From contig CALABS010000016.1 of assembly GCA_937887565.1 (NCBI GenBank), positions 1-31,106 of the forward strand: 31,106 bases of DNA. Direction: 5' to 3'. Both the position numbers and the translations under genes were made by a program. This document shows positions 23,835-31,106 of the stretch, one piece after another; position 1 is the first letter of the stretch; every line of letters starts with the position of its first letter. The notes under the pieces were generated by a model. It was not told the DNA's origin, did no database searches, and saw nothing but the letters and a program-made list of their open reading frames with translations. Source of the DNA: an uncultured Rhodospirillaceae bacterium. Lineage in GTDB: Bacteria > Pseudomonadota > Alphaproteobacteria > Rhodospirillales > Magnetospirillaceae.

Positions 23835-26800
23835 GTGGTCCACGGCGCCGTCAGAAAGCTGTTCCAGCTTCTCGGAGCCCTCGTCGCCGGCCTGTTGATC
23901 GCGCTGCCTCTGTTCGCCTGGCGCCTCGCCAGCGGCCCGATCGCGCTCGATTTCCTCACGCCCTATATCGAGGAAGCTCTTTCGTCCAAGGAAAGCGGCC
24001 TGGCCGTCGACCTGGACACCACGGTGCTCGCCCTGGCCGAGGGGGAGCGCCTGGTGGAGATCCGCGTCCTCGGCGTGGTGGTGCGCATGGGCGAGGGGGC
24101 GACGCCGGTCGCCACCGTCCCCGAGGCGGCGCTGACCCTCAACGGCCATGCACTGCTCGGCGGCGTGATCGCCCCCAAGGCGGTGCGGCTCTACAATCCC
24201 CGCCTCAGGCTGGTCCGCGACGAGGCCGGCCGCCTGTCGGTGGATATCGGCGACCAGGCCTCCGGCGGCGGCAACGACGTGGTGCGCGGGATCGTCGATG
24301 CCCTGGTCGGTGTTCCCGATCCGGCGCGGCCGGGGCGCCATCTGCAACGCTTTTCGGTGATCGACGCCGATCTGGAGGTCGAGGATCGCGCCCTGGCGCT
24401 GACCTGGCATGCGCCCGATGCCGACATCCACCTGACTCGCACGGCCGCCGGCATCGCCGCCTCGGCGTCGCTCGTCCTCGACCTGGGAGGTGAGGCGGGC
24501 TCGATCGGCGCCGAGGTTTCTTACAATCGTGCCGACGATTCCCTCGCCGGCGAGATCAGCCTGGCCGGCATCCGGCCGGCCCTGCTGGCCCGTCTCGGCG
24601 GCCCGCTGGCGCCGCTGGCGGCGGTGGACATGCCGCTTGCCGGCACCGTCACCGCCAGGGGCTCGGCGGACGGGCGCATCGACGAGGTCACCGTCGACCT
24701 GGCCGGCGGCGAGGGGCGGGTGACGGTCGCCGCGCCGGTGGCCTTCGACCACTCGGTGGCGGCCATCCACCTGCGCGCAGCCGCCCGGGACGGCTTCACC
24801 AGGGTGCGCGTGGACGAGTTGCATATCGACCTCGGCGGGCCGACGGTGACCCTGGCGGCGGTCGCCGACGGCCTTGGCGGCGAGACGGTGGTCAAGGCCG
24901 ACGCCGTGCTGCGCGAGGTGCCGTTCGATTCCCTGCACCGGTTGTGGCCCGAGGCGGTGGCGCCGAATCCGCGCGACTGGGTGCTGGCGAACCTGTCGCA
25001 GGGGATCGTCCACGAGGCTCGCGCCACGCTGTCGCTGCGCTCTCCGTCGGGCAATTTCGACGACCTGGTGGTCGAGCACGTGGACGGCAACCTCGAAGGG
25101 GACGGCGTCACCGTCGATTACCTTCGCCCCATGCCGGCGGTCAGGAACGCTGCCGCCTCGGCGTCGTTCGACGCCTCCGACTTCCGCATCGCGGTCAAGG
25201 GTGGGCAGGTCTACGGCCTGAAGCTGGTGGACGGGCAGATCGTCCTGTCCGGCCTGGACCAGGGCGACCAGTTCGCCGACATCGACATCACCGTGGAGGG
25301 CCCGGCCCCCGACGCCCTGCGGCTGATCGACAACCAGCCGCTGCGCTATGCCCGCGCCCTGGGCATCGATCCGGGCTCGGTGGGCGGCCAGGCGTCGACC
25401 CGGCTGAGGCTGAAATTCCCGCTGCTCAAGGACCTGCGCCTGGACGATCTGGAAATCAAGGCCGATGCCTCGCTGAAGAAGGTGTCGGTGCCCAAGGTGC
25501 TGATGGGCCTCGACCTGTCGAACGGCGACCTGGAGATGAAGATCGACGCCAAGGGCCTTGACGCCAAGGGGCCGGTGGTGCTGGGCACCATCCCGGCCGA
25601 ACTGGCCTGGCGCGAGAATTTCTCGTCCAAGGGGGTGGCGTTCCGAAGCCGCTATCGCGTCACGGCGCCATCGGTGGACGAGGCGCAGCGACGGGCGCTG
25701 GGGCTGGACGGCCCCCCCTTCGTCGCGCCCTATGTCGAGGGTCCGGTGGCGGCGGAGGTGACCGCCACCCTGTTCGGCGGCGGCAAGGGCGAGGTGGACG
25801 CCAAGGTGGACCTGTCGCCGGCGCGCATGCGCCTGCCCGGCCTGGGATGGCGCAAGGAGGAGCGCACCACCGGCGGCGCCGAGGTGACCGTCAGGCTGGA
25901 AAAGATGAAGATCGCGGCGGTTCCGCGCTTCGCGGTCCAGGCCGGCAACCTGCAGACGCGGGGGGCGGTGTCGTTCCGTCCCGACGGATCGGTGCGCAAG
26001 GTGGAGTTCGAGCGGCTGGCCTATGGCCGCACCGATGTCAGCGGATCCCTGGCCTTCCGCCCCGGCGGCGGGCTCGACGTGGTGGCGCGCGGCCCCAGCT
26101 TCGACGCCGAGCCGGTCATCGGCGACGACGACCAGGCGCCGGATGCTCCTCCTCCCGAACGGGGACCCCGCCGGAAAAGCGACCTGCCGCCGATGACCGT
26201 GTCGGGCGGCGTCGGCACCATGTGGCTGTCGCGCAAGGGCGGGCTTCGCAACGCCTCCATTTCCATGAGCCGCGATGCCGACGATTGGCGGTCCATCAGC
26301 CTGAAGGGCACGGTGGGCGAGGGCAAGTGGTTGACCGCCGATCTGCGGCAGGCGGGGCCCAACCGCCGCGACGTCAAGGTGATGTCCGACGATGCGGGAT
26401 CGGTGGCGCGGGCCTTCGACGTCTACGACGACCTGATCGGCGGGCGGCTGGAGATTTCCGGCTATTACGACGACACCAAGGACGATCAGCCGGTGGTCGG
26501 CACGATCTCGGTCGCCGACTACAACATCGTCAACGCCCCCGCCCTCGCCAAGCTCTTGAACGTGGCGGCGCTGACCGGGGTGCTGGACCTGCTCAACAAC
26601 CAGGGCATCAGCTTCACCACGCTGGAGGCGCCCTTCGTCTTCGGCGACGGCCTCCTCAAGGTCACCGACGCCCGCGCCTACGGCCCCGCCATCGGCATCA
26701 CCGCCAAGGGCGAGATCGACCTCGATGCCAGCCGGCTGGCGCTGGAGGGCACGGTGGTGCCGGCCTATGCGCTCAACAGCGTGCTGGGCAACATTCCGGT

Positions 26801-26999
26801 GCTGGGGTGGCTGATCACCGGCGGCGAGAAGGGCGGCGGGCTGCTGGCCTTCAACTACACCATGAAGGGGCCGACGCAGGAACCGGACGTCGTCGTCAAC
26901 CCGCTGTCGGCGCTGACGCCCGGATTCCTGAGAAACCTGTTCAACATCTTCGACGACGGCAGCGAGACCGAGGCCCGCAAGAAGGCGCCGGCGAAGTAG
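23835..26999 (+). CDS. Large AsmA-like / DUF3971 envelope protein
   Basis: A 1054-residue protein with one N-terminal membrane anchor (about 9-30, LFQLLGALVAGLLIALPLFAW) and a long beta-rich periplasmic body. It resembles the YhdP/TamB/AsmA superfamily of bridge-like proteins, thought to carry phospholipids between inner and outer membranes: DUF3971-like region in the middle (about 300-600) and AsmA-like C-terminus with GTISVADYNIVNAPALAKLLNVAALTG and LDLLNNQGISFTTLEAPF. A Pro/Arg-rich linker lies near 765-785. Start is GTG at 23835; GGAGG lies about 12 bases upstream. The C-terminal tail is Lys/Glu rich. It ends 3 bases before the stop of the convergent lipoprotein gene, so no separate terminator fits between them. 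Confidence 0.88.
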   Translation: MVHGAVRKLFQLLGALVAGLLIALPLFAWRLASGPIALDFLTPYIEEALSSKESGLAVDLDTTVLALAEGERLVEIRVLGVVVRMGEGATPVATVPEAALTLNGHALLGGVIAPKAVRLYNPRLRLVRDEAGRLSVDIGDQASGGGNDVVRGIVDALVGVPDPARPGRHLQRFSVIDADLEVEDRALALTWHAPDADIHLTRTAAGIAASASLVLDLGGEAGSIGAEVSYNRADDSLAGEISLAGIRPALLARLGGPLAPLAAVDMPLAGTVTARGSADGRIDEVTVDLAGGEGRVTVAAPVAFDHSVAAIHLRAAARDGFTRVRVDELHIDLGGPTVTLAAVADGLGGETVVKADAVLREVPFDSLHRLWPEAVAPNPRDWVLANLSQGIVHEARATLSLRSPSGNFDDLVVEHVDGNLEGDGVTVDYLRPMPAVRNAAASASFDASDFRIAVKGGQVYGLKLVDGQIVLSGLDQGDQFADIDITVEGPAPDALRLIDNQPLRYARALGIDPGSVGGQASTRLRLKFPLLKDLRLDDLEIKADASLKKVSVPKVLMGLDLSNGDLEMKIDAKGLDAKGPVVLGTIPAELAWRENFSSKGVAFRSRYRVTAPSVDEAQRRALGLDGPPFVAPYVEGPVAAEVTATLFGGGKGEVDAKVDLSPARMRLPGLGWRKEERTTGGAEVTVRLEKMKIAAVPRFAVQAGNLQTRGAVSFRPDGSVRKVEFERLAYGRTDVSGSLAFRPGGGLDVVARGPSFDAEPVIGDDDQAPDAPPPERGPRRKSDLPPMTVSGGVGTMWLSRKGGLRNASISMSRDADDWRSISLKGTVGEGKWLTADLRQAGPNRRDVKVMSDDAGSVARAFDVYDDLIGGRLEISGYYDDTKDDQPVVGTISVADYNIVNAPALAKLLNVAALTGVLDLLNNQGISFTTLEAPFVFGDGLLKVTDARAYGPAIGITAKGEIDLDASRLALEGTVVPAYALNSVLGNIPVLGWLITGGEKGGGLLAFNYTMKGPTQEPDVVVNPLSALTPGFLRNLFNIFDDGSETEARKKAPAK

Positions 27000-27002
27000 C
27001 CG

Positions 27003-27485
27003 TCAGTTCGCCACCTTCCAACTGCCGTCGGGCTGGCGGCAGGCGGTGCCATAGCTGGACTGGTGCTCGCCGCCGACGGTGACGGTCTGCTGGTATTCGC
27101 GGCAGTACTGACCCGGGGCGGCCTCGTAGGTGCGGGTGGGGGTCACCGAGCCGTAATGGCCGCTGTCGGGGTTGTTCCAGGCGATGGGCTGGCCGGTGGG
27201 GGCGGATTCGAAGGCGCGCTGGCCGGCCTGGTGGGCATAGGTCTGGTCGGCGCGGTCGAGCGAGGCGCCCACCTCGGACCCCAGGAAGGCGCCCAGCAGG
27301 GTGCCGACGGCGGTCATGGCCAACTGGCCCTTGCCCTTGCCGAATTGCGAGCCCGCCACCGCGCCGCCGACTCCGCCCAGCACCGCGCCGCCGGTCTGCT
27401 TGCTGATGCCGTAGCCGCCCGAGCCGGGCTGGGCGCAGCCGGCCAGCGCGGCGGCCAGCGCGGCGGCGATGAGAACCTTCTTCAT
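27003..27485 (-). CDS. Glycine-zipper surface-antigen-like lipoprotein
   Basis: A 160-residue lipoprotein: signal peptide with lipobox LAGC (Cys17), a glycine-zipper region (about 31-75, TGGAVLGGVGGAVAGSQFG), then a polar C-terminal domain with QYCREYQQTVTVGG and YGTACRQPDGSWKV. The architecture matches the Rickettsia 17-kDa surface antigen family and related outer-membrane lipoproteins. The two C-terminal cysteines could pair. ATG at 27485 is preferred over a start four codons upstream because GGAGG lies six bases before it and the signal peptide begins cleanly. Function unknown. It is convergent with the AsmA-like gene (3-base gap) and downstream of a strong terminator, so it has its own promoter in 27486-27560. 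Confidence 0.88.
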   Translation of the reverse strand: MKKVLIAAALAAALAGCAQPGSGGYGISKQTGGAVLGGVGGAVAGSQFGKGKGQLAMTAVGTLLGAFLGSEVGASLDRADQTYAHQAGQRAFESAPTGQPIAWNNPDSGHYGSVTPTRTYEAAPGQYCREYQQTVTVGGEHQSSYGTACRQPDGSWKVAN

Positions 27486-27560
27486 TCCGTCCTCCATGGA
27501 ATAGCGGTGGGTCCTATTTGGGGAGGCGGCCGTGGCGAAATCAGGGTGCGATCGTGGCGG

Positions 27561-27595
27561 AAAAAAGAAAAGGCCCGCCGGATGATCGGCGGGCC
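27561..27595 (-). terminator. Strong intrinsic terminator of the TrcR-like gene
   Basis: On the minus strand GGCCCGCCG (27595-27587) pairs with CGGCGGGCC (27580-27572), loop ATCATC, followed by TTTTCTTTTTT (27571-27561). Classic Rho-independent terminator, 28 bases after the stop of the 27624-28193 gene. Confidence 0.93.
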
Positions 27596-27623
27596 AGCCC
27601 TCAACCGCTCGCGGGCGCGAGGA

Positions 27624-28193
27624 TCACTCGGCGTGGTCCTCGGTCTCGTAATGGGCCTGGGGCGCGACGCTGCCGCGCGGACGGGCCAGGGCGACGGTCT
27701 TCTCCAGGTCGGCCTCGGTGCACAGGCCCAGCGTCACCGGATTGCGCGCCTTGATGTTGGCGGCGTTCCAGTGGGTCTTCTCGCGCACCGACTGGATGGT
27801 CGGCTTGGTGGTGCCGATCAGCTTGCAGATCTGGGCGTCCGACAGTTCAGGGTGGTGCTTGAGGATCCAGGCGATGGCGTCGGGCCGGTCCTGGCGCTTG
27901 GACACCGGGGTGTAGCGGGCGCCCTTGGGCTTGGCGCGCGGCTGTGGGAAATCGGTGACGATCAGCTTGAGGTGGGCGTCCGGGTCGGCCTCGCAGCGCT
28001 CGATCTCGGCGCGCGTCAACTGGCCGTTGGCGACGGGGTCCAGACCCACGATGCCGGTCGCCACCTCGCCGTCGGCGATGGCCTGGACCTCGAGCGGATG
28101 CAGGCCGCAAAGATCGGCGATCTGCTCGAAGGTCAGGGCGGTGTTCTCGACGAGCCAAACGGCGGTCGCCTTTGGCATGAGCGGCAGAGCCAT
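27624..28193 (-). CDS. trcR: DUF1013 / TrcR-like cell-cycle transcriptional regulator
   Basis: A 189-residue cytoplasmic protein of the DUF1013 family, largely confined to alphaproteobacteria; I recall it as TrcR, a cell-cycle-associated transcription factor. Two helix-turn-helix-like parts can be seen: TALTFEQIADLCGLHPLEVQAIADG (18-42) and HPELSDAQICKLIGTTKPTIQSVRE (about 112-136), linked by a basic segment PRAKPKGARYTPVSKRQDRPDAI. The C-terminus is acidic (ETEDHAE). ATG at 28193 is chosen because GGAGGATTT directly precedes it. It is monocistronic, with a strong terminator and a 132-base upstream region before the quinone oxidoreductase gene stop. Confidence 0.85.
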   Translation of the reverse strand: MALPLMPKATAVWLVENTALTFEQIADLCGLHPLEVQAIADGEVATGIVGLDPVANGQLTRAEIERCEADPDAHLKLIVTDFPQPRAKPKGARYTPVSKRQDRPDAIAWILKHHPELSDAQICKLIGTTKPTIQSVREKTHWNAANIKARNPVTLGLCTEADLEKTVALARPRGSVAPQAHYETEDHAE

Positions 28194-28325
28194 AAATCCT
28201 CCTTCTGGGCTTGTCGCGACCGGGCGGCGTGCGCCCATGGTCCCGATGCGCCGGTAGTTATAGGGGAGCGGCCCTTCCTGGTCAAACCGCTAAGGGAGTG
28301 CCGCGCGTAACCTTCGGTCGGGCCG

Positions 28326-29318
28326 TCAGGCGATCAGGACGATCTTTCCTATGTGGGCGTTGCTTTCCATGAGTCCATGCGCCTCGGCGGCCCGGCTCAG
28401 CGGAAAGGTGGCATGAATCACCGGGCGGATCCGGCCGGCCTCGATCAGCGGCCAAACCCGGCGGCGCAGGCTGTCGGCCATGCGCGCCTTGGCGTCGTCG
28501 GACTGGGGCCGCAGCGTCGAACCGGTGACGGTGAGGCGCTTCAGCATCACCGGCATCACGTTGAGCTCGGCGGTCGAGCCCTTTAAGAAGGCGATGTTGA
28601 CCAGTCGGCCATCGGCTGCCAGGGCCTTGAGGTTGCGGGGAATGTAATCGCCGCCGACCATGTCGAGGATGACGTCCACCCCCTTGCCGGTCTCGGCCTT
28701 CACCACCTCGACGAAATCCTCGCTGGCGTAGTCGATGGCGCGGTCGGCGCCGAGATCGCGGCAGGCCCGGCACTTGGCGGCACCGTTGGCGGTGGCGAAG
28801 ACGGTGGCGCCCAGGGCCTTGGCCAGTTGAATGGCGGTGGTGCCGATGCCCGAGGCGCCGCCATGGACCAGGAACCGCTCGCCTGCCTTGAGCTGGCCGC
28901 GCTCGAATACATTGTGCCAGACGGTGAAGAAGGTCTCGGGCAGGGCGGCCGCCTGGACCATGTCCAGCCCCGCGGGCACCGGCAGGCAGTGGCGCGCGTC
29001 GCAGGTGACGTATTCGGCGTAGCCGCCGCCCGGCACCAGCGCGCACACCGCGTCGCCCACCGTCACCCCGCCGGCGCCCTCGCCGAGGGCGGCGACGGTG
29101 CCCGACACCTCCAGCCCCGGCAGGTCCGAAGCACCGGGCGGGGCCGGATAGGCGCCGGCGCGCTGGAGCACGTCGGGGCGGTTGACGCCGGCGGCGGCGA
29201 CCTTGACCAGCACCTCGCCCCGGCCCGGGACGGGCACCGGCCGCGTGGCGGCGACCAGCACCTCGGCGGGGCCGGGGCGGCTGATCTCGACACAGGTCAT
29301 GGTCGCGGGAATCGTCAT
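28326..29318 (-). CDS. NAD(P)H quinone oxidoreductase, zinc-independent MDR family (PIG3-like)
   Basis: A 330-residue medium-chain dehydrogenase/reductase that likely reduces quinones with NADPH in the cytoplasm. Features: N-terminal GroES-like domain with AAAGVNRPDVLQRAGAYPAPPG and PGLEVSGTV, no zinc ligands in the usual place, and a Rossmann domain with VHGGASGIGTTAIQLAKALGA (HGGASGIG 152-159). The AGVNRPDxLQRxGxYPxPPG pattern fits the TP53I3/PIG3 subgroup. ATG at 29318 is preferred over an upstream ORF extension because GGAAGG precedes it and the protein then matches family length. Divergent from the DUF1192-bdhA unit. Substrate inferred from family. Confidence 0.92.
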   Translation of the reverse strand: MTIPATMTCVEISRPGPAEVLVAATRPVPVPGRGEVLVKVAAAGVNRPDVLQRAGAYPAPPGASDLPGLEVSGTVAALGEGAGGVTVGDAVCALVPGGGYAEYVTCDARHCLPVPAGLDMVQAAALPETFFTVWHNVFERGQLKAGERFLVHGGASGIGTTAIQLAKALGATVFATANGAAKCRACRDLGADRAIDYASEDFVEVVKAETGKGVDVILDMVGGDYIPRNLKALAADGRLVNIAFLKGSTAELNVMPVMLKRLTVTGSTLRPQSDDAKARMADSLRRRVWPLIEAGRIRPVIHATFPLSRAAEAHGLMESNAHIGKIVLIA

Positions 29319-29398
29319 CTGGGTGGGCCTTCCTTCGCCTGTCCGTGGCGGCGCCAATCTGGTACTTTCGGGCGGGGAGTGCAAGCGTGGAGGCTTCG

Positions 29399-29581
29399 AT
29401 GGACTGGGACGAACTCGACCCCCGGAAGAAGGCGCCGGAACGCCGGAACCTCGACGTCATGGGCATCGAGGAACTGCGAGACTACATCGCCGGCCTGGAG
29501 GACGAAATCGCCCGCGCCCGGGCCATGATCGACAGCAAGCGGGGCGCCCGCGCCGGCGCCGAATCGTTCTTCAAGAAATAG
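29399..29581 (+). CDS. DUF1192 small protein
   Basis: A 60-residue protein of the DUF1192 family found in alphaproteobacteria. It has an acidic/basic N-terminus (MDWDELDPRKK) and a single amphipathic helix (IEELRDYIAGLEDEIARARAMI) with a coiled-coil-like pattern, ending RAGAESFFKK. Function unknown. ATG at 29399 with GGAGG upstream is chosen over an earlier in-frame start at 29345. It ends 13 bases before bdhA and is probably its operon partner. Confidence 0.85.
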   Translation: MDWDELDPRKKAPERRNLDVMGIEELRDYIAGLEDEIARARAMIDSKRGARAGAESFFKK

Positions 29582-29594
29582 GGGAAGCAGAGGC

Positions 29595-30377
29595 ATGTTG
29601 AAAGGCAAGGTCGCCGTCGTCACCGGCTCCACCAGCGGCATCGGCCTGGGTATCGCCCGCGCCCTGGCCGAGGCGGGGGCCGACGTCATGCTCAACGGTT
29701 TCGGCGACGTCGCCGAGATCGAGGCCATCCGCGCCGACATCGCGGCCGCGTTCGGCGTGCGCGCGCTCCATAACGGCGGCGACCTGTCCCAGGCCGAGGC
29801 CTGCGAGGGCCTGGTCCGGGACGCCGAGGCGCGGCTGGGGCGGGTGGACGTGCTGGTCAACAATGCCGGCATCCAGCACGTGGCCCCCGTGGACGAGTTC
29901 CCCCCCGACCGCTGGGACGCGGTGATCGCCGTCAACCTGTCCTCGGCCTTCCACACCATGCGGGCGGCGCTGCCGGGCATGAAGGCGCGCGGCTGGGGCC
30001 GCATCGTCAATGTCGCCTCGGCGCACGGGCTGGTGGCCTCGGTCAACAAGGCGGCCTACATCGCCTCCAAGCACGGCCTGGTCGGGCTGACCAAGGTGGT
30101 GGCGCTGGAGACCGCCGAGATCGACGTCACCTGCAACGCCATCTGCCCCGGCTGGGTGCTGACGCCGCTTGTCCAGAAGCAGATCGACGCCCGTGCCGCC
30201 GCCCAAGGGATTTCCGTCGAGGCGGCCGGCCGTGACCTGTTGTCCGAGAAACAGCCGTCCAGGAAATTCACCACCCCCGAGCAGATCGGCGGGCTGGCGG
30301 TGTTCCTGTGCTCGGCGGCGGCGGCCAACATCACCGGCGCGTCGCTGCCCGTCGACGGCGGTTGGACGGCGCAATGA
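29595..30377 (+). CDS. bdhA: D-3-hydroxybutyrate dehydrogenase
   Basis: A 260-residue short-chain dehydrogenase that oxidises D-3-hydroxybutyrate to acetoacetate with NAD, used when polyhydroxybutyrate stores are broken down. Features: cofactor loop TGSTSGIG (10-17), NNAGIQHV (89-96), catalytic Ser142, Tyr155 and Lys159 (AAYIASK), PGWVLTPLV, and the family-specific QPSRKFTTPEQIGGLAVFL near the C-terminus. The GIQHV and KQPSRxFxTPEQ segments are typical of 3-hydroxybutyrate dehydrogenases and not of general SDR enzymes. The stop overlaps the ATG of the thioesterase gene (ATGA), so translation is coupled. Confidence 0.94.
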   Translation: MLKGKVAVVTGSTSGIGLGIARALAEAGADVMLNGFGDVAEIEAIRADIAAAFGVRALHNGGDLSQAEACEGLVRDAEARLGRVDVLVNNAGIQHVAPVDEFPPDRWDAVIAVNLSSAFHTMRAALPGMKARGWGRIVNVASAHGLVASVNKAAYIASKHGLVGLTKVVALETAEIDVTCNAICPGWVLTPLVQKQIDARAAAQGISVEAAGRDLLSEKQPSRKFTTPEQIGGLAVFLCSAAAANITGASLPVDGGWTAQ

Positions 30378-30817
30378 GCCGTCCGCAGGCCATGCGGCGG
30401 AGCGCCTTCGCGTTCACCGTCGACATCCAGACGCGGTGGTCCGACAACGATATGTTCGGCCACGTCAACAACGTGGAATACTACCGCTTCTTCGAGATCG
30501 CGGTGGCCGAGTTCCTGACCGGCCCGTGCGGGATGGACCTGTTCACCTCGCCCGTCGTCACCTTCGCCGCCGAAAGCCTGTGCCGGTTCCGCCGTCCGCT
30601 GTCGTGGCCGGAGAAGGTGGTGGCGGGGCTGGCCATCGAACATGTGGGAACCAGCAGCGTCCGCTACGCCATCGCCCTGTTCCGCGACGGCGACGACGAC
30701 GACGAGGCGGCAGCCGACGGCCACTGGGTGCATGTCTTCGTCGAACGTGCCACCCAGCAGGCCATCGCCATTCCCGACGGGGTGCGGACGGTGTTCGAGG
30801 CGCACCGGTTGCGATGA
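30374..30817 (+). CDS. Acyl-CoA thioesterase, 4HBT hot-dog family
   Basis: A 147-residue single hot-dog-fold thioesterase. The N-terminal signature RWSDNDMFGHVNNVEYYRFFE (21-41) has the family D-x-D-x-x-GHVNN motif (Asp24/Asp26) with the catalytic Asp. Later segments include the core strands VVTFAAESLCRFRRPLSWPEKV. An acidic tract DGDDDDEAA (about 106-114) is unusual. The ATG at 30374 overlaps the bdhA stop. Adjacent to 3-hydroxybutyrate dehydrogenase it may act on short acyl-CoA, but that is inference. It ends directly against the stop of the next, convergent gene. Confidence 0.9.
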   Translation: MSRPQAMRRSAFAFTVDIQTRWSDNDMFGHVNNVEYYRFFEIAVAEFLTGPCGMDLFTSPVVTFAAESLCRFRRPLSWPEKVVAGLAIEHVGTSSVRYAIALFRDGDDDDEAAADGHWVHVFVERATQQAIAIPDGVRTVFEAHRLR

Positions 30818-31024
30818 TCATTCCTCGCGCCGCAGCAGCACGCGGACGTCGATTTCGTCGTCGAGGGGATTGACGGAGAAGCCGACGTCCTTGACGCGGT
30901 AGATCCGGCCCGAGCGTGCCTTGATCCGCTCGCCGATGCGGGGCGCGATGTCGGCCTCGAAATAGTGGTTCAGTTCGGTTCTGTCGAACGACTCGGCGAT
31001 GACGAAACGCATGGCCTTCACCAT
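30818..31024 (-). CDS. Small conserved-looking hypothetical protein (68 aa)
   Basis: Not recognised. The 68-residue protein starts MVKAMRFVIAESFDRTEL and ends DDEIDVRVLLRREE, with a compact alpha-beta pattern and a central basic strand (RIGERIKARSGRIYRVKDVGF). Codon use is like the neighbours, which supports coding. The start could be ATG at 31024 or ATG at 31012; neither has a perfectly placed ribosome binding site (AAGGA lies 14 bases before 31024). It is convergent with the thioesterase gene with no bases between the two stop codons. The remaining 82 bases to the window end show no gene. Confidence 0.6.
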   Translation of the reverse strand: MVKAMRFVIAESFDRTELNHYFEADIAPRIGERIKARSGRIYRVKDVGFSVNPLDDEIDVRVLLRREE

Positions 31025-31106
31025 GGCTCATCGCCCATCCTTTTCTTGACTCTAGAGCATTCACCGCCCTAACGGAATCGCAGGGGATTCCCAAGCTGGC
31101 GGAAAT

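Overview
The window is high-GC DNA (about 70% in most genes) from what looks like an alphaproteobacterium of the Rhodospirillales. A Magnetospirillum-type organism is my best guess, from recall of similar proteins and not from any search. Pointers to this group are the aroQ-accB-accC cluster, a DUF1013/TrcR-type regulator, a DUF1192 protein, an ornithine decarboxylase with a long structured leader, a fused ThiS-ThiG and a sigma-54-driven flagellar gene. The content is mostly ordinary chromosomal housekeeping, with one restriction-modification gene and a small palindromic repeat element as accessory features.

Layout. 1-425: gene-poor, lower GC, perhaps one tiny ORF and a dyad repeat. 426-2686 (-): aroQ, accB, accC. 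2823-3566 (+): AsmA-like single-span protein. 3665-4654 (+): thiS-thiG fusion. 4655-5242: long hairpin-rich non-coding region that becomes the leader of ornithine decarboxylase (5243-6373) and carries a 42-codon upstream ORF. 6374-6610: strong terminator, then repeats and a -24/-12 promoter in front of a FlgE-like hook protein (6611-8167). 8379-10592 (-): DsbA-like thiol protein and BepA-like M48 protease, both envelope proteins. 10585-13134 (+): gamma-glutamyltransferase-like lipoprotein and a PLP aminotransferase; the lipoprotein start overlaps the protease start head to head. 13224-15685: DUF2795 protein, a molybdopterin-binding/nucleotidyltransferase-like protein on the minus strand and a Panacea/DUF4065 protein. 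15722-19171 (-): single-chain MmeI-like (type IIL) restriction-modification enzyme. 19232-19429: nested palindromic element. 19421-23758 (-): glnE, bcp and a DUF455 ferritin-like gene. 23835-26999 (+): large AsmA/DUF3971 protein. 27003-29318 (-): glycine-zipper lipoprotein, TrcR-like regulator, quinone oxidoreductase. 29399-30817 (+): DUF1192, 3-hydroxybutyrate dehydrogenase, thioesterase. 30818-31024 (-): small unknown protein.

How the parts work together. AccB and AccC supply the biotin carrier and carboxylase of acetyl-CoA carboxylase. The M48 protease and DsbA-like protein probably form an envelope quality-control pair. 3-Hydroxybutyrate dehydrogenase fits an organism that stores polyhydroxybutyrate. 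The most interesting signals are: (a) the ornithine decarboxylase leader, where the stop codon of a well-initiated 42-codon ORF forms the start of a terminator-like hairpin; (b) two proteins that keep a family fold but seem to have lost catalytic residues (the gamma-glutamyltransferase-like lipoprotein and the MobA/MocA-like domain at 13465-14973); (c) the MmeI-like enzyme with a lower-GC patch in its C-terminal part; and (d) the nested palindromic element flanked by a 9-bp direct repeat. I did not find a clearly new multi-gene system.
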